A stretch of DNA of 64,000 nt, from assembly GCA_930367215.1 (NCBI GenBank), contig OV884059.1, positions 72,201,393 through 72,265,392 of the forward strand. Direction: 5' to 3'. This DNA comes from Pollenia angustigena. Its lineage: Eukaryota; Arthropoda; Insecta; Diptera; Polleniidae. Below the pieces are notes generated by a model. That model saw only the letters and a list, made by a program, of their open reading frames with translations, was not told the DNA's origin and searched no databases. A program made the position numbers and the translations under genes. Below, one piece after another: positions 55,371 through 64,000 of the stretch. Every line of letters starts with the position of its first letter. The stretch's first letter is position 1.

Positions 55371-58300
55371 TCTCCGGACAAAAATATTGTTTGGAACGCA
55401 TGGATGAATCCACCTTAAGTTACGAGATTGTGCATTCCTCCATTAAATTGTTTTGAACTATTCGCACATGGCCAACTGTACATTAGGGGTATAACTTTTT
55501 CCCATTTTTTGCAAACATCAAAATGGCCATAGCATAATCGAATTGTCAACTGAAAACTATTAAAAAAATTAAATTAATTTTTCGCGGTTTTCAAAAAAGG
55601 TCACCCACAAAACGCGGTAAATTTGGTAACTATTATTTTTTTTTAGTTTTATTTTTTATAAAAATTTCATTAGCAGAAATTTTCTACGAATTTTTTGTCT
55701 CTCAAATTTGTATGCTTTTCTTTAACTCTCTCGTTGCAAGTTTATAGAGTGTGTGAGCACTTACTAGTACAAATATTAAAAATCAGCAATAATTTTTTAT
55801 TAATGAACATACCTAATGTATTGTAATAATTATCTAATTTATTACCAAATTTTCTTGAAACGCAATTTCTGTTAAGTTTTTTAATAAAACTGCATATTTT
55901 TTTGTTACTCAAGAAAATTCTTAAGTTTTAGCTTCATTTAAGCAAATAAGTTGCTACATTTAAGTGATTAATGATGTTCTTCAAATTGCCGAAATAACTC
56001 CTGCTGCTGCATACGATTCCACACAATTTATTTAAATGCCACGAAAAATTGTTTCTATAAAACGTAATTCAATAAGGAGTTTTATTCATTTATCAATAAT
56101 GTTTGAAACGATTTGCAAAAGCGCTGAAAAAGTGAGAGAGAGAAAAAGATATATAGAGAGAGAAACATAAAAGACTTTCACTTATATCACGGAAAATCTA
56201 TGGCAATTTTTATTCTTTGTATTGCAAATAGCTGATAAAAATCTTTTGTTAATGTGATTAATGTTAAAATGTGTGGCATAGTTTTTGGCTGTTTTGTGTT
56301 TTTTTTGTATTAAAGCGATAGATTTAGGCTTTATTGAAAAACGTGATTTCGTAAGATACAAGTGTTTTCTTTTTACTAATTTTAACATCAGCAAAAAATC
56401 GACTTCAATATTTTCAATGTTTAGCAATATTATAGCTTTCCCAAAAGTATGCTTTATGTTTCTACAGCAAAAACGTGTTTAAAATAGACTATAGCAATAC
56501 TTTTTATTTTAAGCACGTAGGCTGTGTTTGCATATTTTTTTAACACATTAGACAAACCCAGTTTTCATAAACGATTATTAAATTTAACAAACTTTTATTA
56601 GGTAAAATATTCATAGAAAATTTGTTTTGTTAACATTTAAAGAAATTCAATTAAACATATTTTTATGAATACGCCATTTAATATTTAGCTTTAATTTCCT
56701 AATATAATATTTAAGATAGTTCGGCATTTCTTAACGCTAAGTAAAAACACAAAATCCTTCCTTATATGTACATAGCGTACAAATAAGTTAATTTAGTTTT
56801 CATAATTTTTTTGCGTACTTTTAGGAGGTATTAAAGAGTTTACTTTTTTTAAATCAAAATGCGTTGCCTATTTTGTGGCTTCTTAAAAAAACAATTTCAT
56901 TACCTAGTTTTAGGCTTAAATTAAAGATTTTACTTTTAATTACATGAAACACAACAAGCAAACTCCTGATTAAGATAATTTTATCGTTACATTTCCTTAT
57001 CTAAGCAAAATTTTAATTATCAAAATTCAAACATCATCTAGAGGTAAGAATCGAATAATTTTTTTTTAATGAATCATCAATTTTGTAAAAGCTCCAATAT
57101 CACGTTTAAAACCCTTCGTTAGAACATCAATTGATTTTGTATCAACAACTAACAGAAATTTTGATAAGCAAATACGAAATGCTCGTGCCCATGCAAATTG
57201 GATGTTGTTACAAGCTCAGCAAAATCATAAAATTTTTGTAAAATAAAAAGAAAACTTTTGTATAAACATGTAGGAAACGAATACACACCCCTTAATATAA
57301 ATCTGTGTGCATAACCACGCCAACTGCTACAACATAAATTCTCATATTCGAACAGTTTAAGTGGTCAGTTGAATAAAACTCAAATATAATCGAATTTGGC
57401 CTTGGACAAACATACTGCAACTGCATTGCATTCGCATTCGCATAAATATGTATGTGTTCTTTTTTGCTGAACCCTGAACACAAACACCGCACAAACCTTG
57501 CTAAGACCCCTGGTTCCTTTTAACAATGTTTGCCAGTTATTGTGGGGATGTGGGGGGAGGTTAGGTCAAGCTTAAAACATGCATTTGTATACGATTTTTT
57601 TTCCAAACATATGCACATACATACGATTTCACAACCTACTTCATAATACACGATTACATTCCTCTAAATTGCACAACAATTCTCATACACGCCAGTTTGC
57701 TTCCATAACCAACATTATCGAATAAATGAAAACATTTCTAGCTGGCAAATAAAATTTTCGGAAATTTTGTTTCATTTCGCTAAAAAAAAGGGACAGTAAA
57801 AATTTTTAAAATATTGAAAAAGAAAATTATAGGCAACAACATGGCAAAAATGTCAACACTATCATTATGGCAGGCAGCGTTATAACACGACGACGTCGAT
57901 GCCATAATGGCAACAGTAACGTGAACAATTTTAATAATGACCAACAACAGACAATAATAACATTTTGTAACAGCAGCAATTCAACAGACCAATAATAATA
58001 ACGCTATGGGCAACAACAAGTACGATTTTTCGGTTTTCAATTTTCATACTTTTTTTTTAACGAGTTTCCTCCGGCACGCATACTTTTGTATGCAACTTGT
58101 ATGTAGTCGAAGGGAATGCAGGTCAATTGATTGTGTCTACTATGCACATGTTCGCATTTTAAAGTCATAAAAATATATATATTTATAAATTTTTTCTTCA
58201 TACGTGCATTTCTTGCTGGAGTTAAAATATTACAGCAGTTTCAGAGGGTCATTCATCCCTCACAAACTATAATTATCGATAACATAAGAAGATAACCTTT

Positions 58301-59451
58301 GTTTATTCGAAATGTTAGTTACTACTGGGGCTTGGTCGTTAGTGTTCTGGGGTAGGATACACATATCGCACTTGATCAGAAAGAGGGAATTAACTCTAAA
58401 TTTTTACGTTATCACTTTTTTGAAAAAATCGACAGTAATATTCATATCTAAACATTGCAAAAATATCGTGCTATTTTGACATATTTTTGGTAATGAAATA
58501 GTTGGTTTGAAATTTCGTTTATGGAACTTTAGTTGAAATTCTAGATGCTGAAAATATATAGCAGATGGCAGCTAATATCGCTCATAATTGCTTTATAGTT
58601 ATAATTATTATTTAAGAAGCCGTAAAGTATTTGCTGCTGTATAATTTTTTTTAGTAAAAAAGGGGCGAAAAGTTAAAAATTAGGAGAGACGTTTTTGGTT
58701 GAACTTTTGACCTTTTTTTACATCTTTCTTAGTTTCGTTAACAAAATAAATAAAATTACCATGGGGCAGCAATTTGACATACTAGTCCAACAAATGGAAT
58801 TGAATCCACATATAAATTAAAAACATTAAACAGTGGAGATATTCTGTTGACCTATGAATTTGTGTTCAGTCCTTTTAGTAAGGAACTGCATGAATGTATT
58901 TCAAAATACACAACAAAAACCCAATGTGTTATTGCAATGTGTTGAGGTTCGTATCACAATTTGTATGAGAGTACTAGAATTTAAAGAAATACACTACACA
59001 CAGTACTTGTTTCTTTTAAAACTTTTCAATACAGTAACAAATATTTGCCTATACTTATAGTATTTGAATATTACCTCATGCAGATATTGCATGATATTGT
59101 GATGTTTACTTGTCTATTGTACGAAGCGGACTCTTCTTTGCATGAATGTGTGATGTTTGCTTGGGTGTCGTATGTGGTGTTAGTAAGACTTTTTGTTGCA
59201 AATTTATCAAAGATAAACATACATATTAAATATTTCGAACACGTAAACGTAAATTCAAAAATTAAAGTTTTGAAAGTATTTTTTATAACTGCAATTTTAC
59301 TTGAGCAAAGCATTTGTTTTTTACTTCTACAGGTGCATAATTATACGTTAATTCATCTTCTACACTTCTCTTCAGTATTTGTTTGTGATAGCGACACTAC
59401 AGTAGGTGTTTTCAAATTGAACTGTATAGGCCTCTTGTGTAAAGCCTAAAG
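55371..59451. other. Long AT-rich stretch, no gene recognised
   Basis: Includes a purine-rich GAGAGAGA patch near 56137-56165 and a CAACA/AATAATAA-rich patch at 57832-58020. A 134-codon plus frame (59045-59449) has no motif I can identify and is most likely chance. No RNA gene, transposase or RT remains were recognised. Confidence 0.55.
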
Positions 59452-59675
59452 CCCTTATGAAACTTCATTTTTAATGCAATGTTCAGGTTTTGGTAAACAA
59501 TGCAAATATAATGTAATAGAAAAACTTACCAAGTTCAAAGAGTTTAGCTGTATTAAGATAAATAAAAAAACTGTCAACAATTTTTAAAAAGTTATCGATA
59601 AAAAATGAGGTAGTGTCAAAAGAAATTTAAAATTATTCAACTTTAAATTAATATTTCAAGCTTAAAATATTAAAC
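59452..59675 (+). repeat. Solo left half of the AAGCCCTTA TIR element
   Basis: AAAGCCCTTATGAAACTTCA, TTTTTAATGCAATGTTCAGG, TTACCAAGTTCAAAGAGTTT and AGCTGTATTAAGATAAAT align directly with 15664-15900. The right terminus is missing. Confidence 0.8.
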
Positions 59676-60129
59676 TAACTAACAAAAGTTGCTTTACCTA
59701 ATAGAAATTTCTTTTAGAACATAATCGACTCATTAAGTTAGTTTATGTAGTTTATTTAAAAATCTTCGGGAGGAAAAAACTATGCCAGGGAAGGCAATAA
59801 TTATTAAAGGTCCAACCAGAATATGCATAAACAAGCTTAAGCTACAATCAAAAACCATCGAAAAGCCTCTCCATTGCATTTAAAAGTACAAAAACCAATT
59901 AAAAAAAACATTTGGTTCCGTACGAAATATGCGATCAGTTTCGTACTTCACTTAATCAAATGACAGGTTTATAAAATTTAACAAAAAGTTTCTTTAACTT
60001 TAATATGGTTTGGCACAAAAGATTTACATGTATTCGCAGATTTACTTAAGCAATGTTATGCACATTCTGGTTGCGCCTTTAATACCAAAGAAATTGATGT
60101 TTCTCATTTTTTTCAATTCAAATTATAAA

Positions 60130-60725
60130 TTGTAGAGCAGGGTGTTTTTTGAGCCCAGTTGAGCTTAAGGTCTGGCAGTCAAACGAACTGTCATACTTAG
60201 CTCACCTTTTGTCATTTATACTTTGGCAAATCTTCAGGAATAGATTAACGTTAAAAAAAACTCTACTAAATTATCCAAAATGACTTTGAAAATCAGTCAC
60301 CGATGTCTAATCGCAAAATTATGTTAAGCTAGGATACTCATTTTTGGCTTAATGGGTTTGCTAACAAACAAAATTGTCGCATATGGAGTGAAGGCCATCC
60401 ACCATAGACCATACAGACTTTGTAATATTCAGGTTCAGGTGCCGAAGCTGGCATTATGCTAAATAAAGTTTGTTACCGCACCAGGATACATAGTTTTTTG
60501 TTTAAAAATAAGGATGACATTGATCATCGACTTGTTGAAATCAAAATTTGGCGATAGTTTGATTTTAAGAAATGTACCTGTCAATTGGATTTCAAGGTCG
60601 TTCGATTTGACACCACTCGATTATTTTCTGGAGAGATACGGAAGTCGCTGGTTAAGGCTGATAAGCCAATAGCAACTGACACGCTAGAGGCTAAAATAGT
60701 TGTGCGGTGCTGTGTCTTCATGCCC
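60130..60725 (+). pseudogene. mariner-like transposase relic, longer copy
   Basis: Plus-strand frames read DTHFWLNGFANKQNCRIWSE followed by GHP. After damage they read GDSLILRNVPVNWIS and RSFDLTPLDYFL, then a frameshifted stretch corresponding to KSLVKADKPIATDTLEA. Both blocks are hallmarks of mariner-like transposases (HFHLNG.VNKQN.RIW and NWPPRSCDLTPLDYFLWG). The last catalytic Asp lies in the second block. Stops and indels abound. It belongs to the same family as the 16420-16622 relic. Termini not found. Confidence 0.85.
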
Positions 60726-62300
60726 GAGTATTAATCTTGTAAGCAATTTTTTTTCCATTTGAGTTTAATTACTTGTGTTTTGTCTATAATTTTAATCTTT
60801 ATCGGGCTTAAAATCTTTTCTTTATCTTCATATCAATAGAGAACTTTGAAAATATTCGTTAAATATCAGTATTGAGACAAAATTTGCATTAACATTAAGA
60901 TTTCTTAAAAGAAGGTTATAAATCTAGCCGTACAAGTTATGAAACAATATTTTTTTTAAGAAATTTCTGATTGCAAAATATCCAGAGTTCTTGCAAAAAA
61001 TGAAAAAACTTTTTTATTCAAGCAAAAAGCCTGCCCTGCTTATATTTTTCCATAATGGTTCCTGATATGAAATATCCGGTAATAAAAGACATGGTTAAAC
61101 GATAATCATCGAAGTGTACTTATTGTTATGACACCGGCTGTTGTAAGTTAAAAGTTACGGGTTTTCGAACATCAGCCGAACATGTTGGCTTTTTGTTTTC
61201 ACAATTTTGTTAAAGCTTATCGAAATATATAGTTTTACTAAAACCCGCTAGTTCGTTTACTGGCAATGCACTATGGCACACAAATATCTCATTGGTACAT
61301 CTGAAATCAGCTAATAAAATAGGATTTATATACATATAATATATCTTTAGATCTTTAGTAAAACCTAAATAAAAAGTAGTCGTACTTTAAATTTGGAGAT
61401 ATTGTGTCTTAACTAGAATATTTTAGACATTTAAAAATTTTTTTTTTTTAATTAACTAATTAGTTGCTTTGCAGACTACCGGGTACCTTTTATACATGTG
61501 TTTATTATGGTTATTAAAATTGTTTATAACCAACAAAAAAAAAAAAAAAAAAAAAAAAAAAACACGGAGACCAGCAAATGTCTCTATTAAACTCGTATAT
61601 AAAATTTTATACTTATACCAAAGTTGTACATGTCTGTGCATGCAGCCTTATTTTCTGGCTTCCGTTTTTATGCGTACGAGTAGTATAACTGGCATAATCA
61701 TAAAAAAGTCATGGCTAAAAACAAACATTTTTGTGTATTTTTGCTTTTTATTTCATTTACTATCGTCATTATCACATGCTGTCGTTAAGTGATATATAGA
61801 GGATATAAACGTAAATAATATGGTTTTTATAGCCATTGAGAGAAAATGCTTTGAAGTGGAAGGAAAACCATGCAAAAATGCAGTAAAGTCAAGTTATTGA
61901 GGTTAAAGTCGATGAGTCGATTTTATGCCTTAACACGAAATATTTTAACCCAAAATGTTTAATCGTAAAATAGAATTTAAACGTTAAAATCTCACAAAAA
62001 GTTTTAAGATTAAAAAAAACGCTTTAAACTAAAATCGTTTGAGTTTTAATTATTAAAACTTAAATTATGTAAAAGTGTACAACATTTTTAAAGTTTTTTT
62101 TCTTAAATCTGTAATTGAAGTTCACTTCTGGCTTGCAGATTATACAGTTTTTGTTAATTGAAAAAGTTAATAATATTTTTTTTACTTACTGCATGGATTC
62201 GTTAATATTTAATTTACCTGCAAATTAAAAAGAAAATAGTATTAATAACTTGTTATTATTTTAAAAAATATTAAAAGGAGTTAAAGTAGAAGTAGGTTTT
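60726..62300. other. AT-rich stretch without a gene
   Basis: Holds a 30-base poly(A) run at about 61532-61561, which could be a retroposon tail, though no body could be identified upstream. Other frames are chance. Confidence 0.55.
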
Positions 62301-62305
62301 TAATA

Positions 62306-62360
62306 CAAACAAGTGAAAATGCTAAGCTCGGCTGTGCCGAATCTTATATACCCTTCAACA
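62306..62360 (+). repeat. Left end of a dispersed repeat (AACAAGTG...CGAATCTTATATACCC)
   Basis: ACAAGTGAAAATGCTAAGCT with CGGCTGTGCCGAATCTTATA resembles the left end of the 54882-55370 repeat. It is followed directly by a LINE relic. Confidence 0.6.
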
Positions 62361-62384
62361 ACTATTAAAGCCAATTGTTCTCCA

Positions 62385-62890
62385 GTTTCTATGGTATGGT
62401 CCCTTAAGTTACCCTTAATTGGGTCCCTGGACACAGGATCAGACACGGAAACTATATGGCTGACTCGTTGGCACATGCAGGAACCATCATGAGTCGTAGC
62501 GCTTCGATTCATGATGTAGATGTTTCGCTCCAAATGAGTAAGACAAATTTAAACTCATTGCCAATCACAGCAGGTGGTTTGATGACACTACATCCTAGAT
62601 GAGAAGAGGTAACGGCGCGCATTAAGGCTACCCAGACTTTAACTCAGCTACCTATTTTCGGTTATAACTGGCCACTGGCTTATTGGGAAACACGCCCAAA
62701 GGTTGCGGCTCCCTTACAACGTTCTATGTAGAAGGAGAAACATCTTCTCTTCCACTGCCCGTCATTCGGAGACCTACGATTCAAACTGTTTGGTCAAAGA
62801 ATCCTCAGGGGCAAAGCCTGTCTCTCTGATATTGATTTGAACCGGATCCATTTCTTTACTGAATCAATCAAATAGCTGGGTGAGAATGCC
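62385..62890 (+). pseudogene. LINE RNase H end and C-terminal region relic
   Basis: Shifting plus-strand frames read GSLDTGSDTE, YMADSLAHAGTIMSRSAS, VITGHWLIGKHAQRLRLPY and FHCPSFGDLRFKLFGQRIL, followed by CLSDIDLNRIHFFTESIK. The order matches RNase-H-bearing LINEs: PGH..I.GN..AD.LA, then LTGH..IG.HA.RL.LP..., the zinc patch (...HL.C.CP), and the closing LSDIDLNRI block. The Cys-rich patch is largely destroyed. The first block is close to the 19225-20040 relic. Confidence 0.8.
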
Positions 62891-63068
62891 AACAGCCAGG
62901 TAACGTAGGAACATTGGAAGTGTATGGCTTAAAGTTTAAAACAAAATATGATTTTTGCAATTGTGAACAGGCAAATTTTTTGTTTCGTTGCTCCCCGTTG
63001 CCACAAGCAAATGCAAGTTCGAAAAACTCAATACACTCACACTTTTTCACTAACATTCACACCATAGC

Positions 63069-63808
63069 TGCGTTCGAGAACACAAAAGTTTTTACTATTT
63101 TTTACTGAAATTTACTGCATTTTACGAAATTGCGTTCGAGTACACAAAATACAGTAAATGAGAAAACAAACTGAGAGCGTAAAGTGACAGTTCTTGTCTG
63201 AGTATTTACAAATTTTTACTGCAGAAATTTTTCCAGTAAAATTTAGTAAATCAAAAAAACATAAGTATGTTTCAAAAGGTAAACAAACAAAAGTAACGAA
63301 TAAAAAGCATACAAATTACGAAAAAGTTGTTAAATAAAAGAAAAGTTGAAAATTAAACCAAAACAAAAAGTGTATAACTATTAATTAATTAAACTTGTTT
63401 GTGAAGAATTTATTTGGTTAAATACAAACTTTTGATTTTTTTTTTGTTATGTTAATTTTTTAGGGTTGTAAAAGTGTGAAGTATTTGGGTACTTAAGCAA
63501 TCAATAGCAAAAAAATTATTCATGTTCTTTTAAATAATTTAACCCGCTACAAATTAGTAAAATCGAATTAAATAAAAAACAAACAAATATAAAAGATTAC
63601 ATAAAATAGTTTGCTTATATTTTCCAAAAATGTTAGTGTTATAAAAATTATTTAATCGAGTACCGATAAGACAACGAGTAAAGTAGTCAAATGTGTAAAC
63701 ATTTTTCAACACTTCCATTATTTGCCATCAGCTGTTTATTTTACGAATTTATAAAAATTTTTCAGTTTACTCATTTACTGCATTTTACTGTAAAAGTACT
63801 CAAACGCA
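63069..63808 (-). mobile_element. 785-bp TIR element family, copy 2 (inverted)
   Basis: It starts TGCGTTCGAGAACACAAAAG and ends CTTTTACTGTAAAAGTACTC with AAACGCA, the exact inverse of copy 1 at 42092-42876. Collinear landmarks include GACAGTTCTTGTCTGAGTAT, GTTTCAAAAGGTAAACAAAC, CGAGTACCGATAAGACAACG and TTTGCCATCAGCTG. It is slightly shorter (about 740 bp). No ORF of note and no clear target duplication. Confidence 0.88.
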
Positions 63809-63936
63809 CCTAATATTTGTACTGTCAGCCAATGGCTGTTTCCTATATTTTTCGCTGATAATACGTATGTATACACTACTTGCAAGTAATTACATGCATA
63901 TGAAAGCGTAGTTGTACGTTATCGTATTTCTATACA

Positions 63937-63980
63937 TATGTATGTATGTATGTATGTCTGTATGTATGTATGTATGTCAA
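63937..63980. repeat. (ATGT)n microsatellite
   Basis: TATGTATGTATGTATGTCTG and onward; about ten tetranucleotide units with one T-to-C change. Confidence 0.93.
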
Positions 63981-64000
63981 TAATGGAGCATGTCAATTCA

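Noticed and set aside
59045..59449. 134-codon plus-strand ORF, possibly membrane-like
   Set aside because: Hydrophobic composition follows from T-rich DNA; no motif, no neighbours and no conserved start context.
61532..61561. Poly(A) tail of a processed pseudogene
   Set aside because: No upstream sequence with coding or retroposon features and no flanking duplication could be seen.

Overview
This window looks like non-genic nuclear DNA of a higher (brachyceran, probably calyptrate) fly. It is strongly AT-rich, full of homopolymer runs, and packed with insect transposable-element relics: Jockey-, RTE- and RNase-H-bearing non-LTR retrotransposons, mariner-like and piggyBac-like transposases, Helitron-like ends, tRNA-derived SINEs and many short foldback elements. 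The dispersed repeats ending in ...CTTTCTTACTTGTT or in ...GGTGAAGGGTATA are of a kind I associate with blow flies and muscids; that assignment is from memory and inference. I found no convincing host protein-coding exon, tRNA, rRNA, CRISPR array or bacterial-type operon. Almost every ORF of 60-190 codons is either chance in AT-rich DNA or lies inside a repeat.

The one substantial coding region is ORF2 of a 5'-truncated Jockey-clade retrotransposon at about 43831-47125 (+). It has an intact 886-residue endonuclease/reverse transcriptase, a poly(A) tail and a 9-bp target-site duplication. It sits inside a dead piggyBac-like transposase gene on the minus strand. An older, broken relative lies at 3015-4527 (-). 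Other autonomous-element remains are RTE-like RT pieces (6955-7095, 7690-9262), a minus-strand LINE (12015-15405), RNase H or C-terminal pieces of LINEs (19225-20040, 53195-53850, 62385-62890), an RT C-terminal piece (52380-53045) and two mariner-like relics (16420-16622, 60130-60725).

By region: 0-7 kb holds simple repeats, the old Jockey copy and two copies of an AT-rich MITE. 7-16 kb holds LINE relics split by nested inverted-repeat elements and a cluster of three foldback MITEs. 16-26 kb holds a mariner relic, one copy of a palindromic element, dispersed repeats, an RNase H relic split by a MITE, a SINE and a ~539-bp-period tandem repeat. 26-36 kb is mostly AT-rich, with a Helitron-like element, a TIR element, a SINE, a small MITE and a Mutator-like foldback. 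36-44 kb holds a second Helitron-like element and a 2.2-kb TIR element containing a 785-bp TIR element. 43.5-47.6 kb is Jockey in piggyBac. 48-56 kb holds a 918-bp palindrome, two dispersed repeats and two LINE relics. 56-64 kb is AT-rich with a mariner relic, a LINE relic and the second copy of the 785-bp element.

The elements do not form a working system. The value of the window is its stratigraphy: several insertions have readable termini, and sometimes target duplications, so their relative order can be inferred. No clearly new biological system is present. The best candidates for undescribed items are the non-autonomous families with long inverted arms: 42092-42876/63069-63808, 41251-43487 with its 78-bp hairpin relative at 21729-21806, 48674-49591, and 35196-35768.
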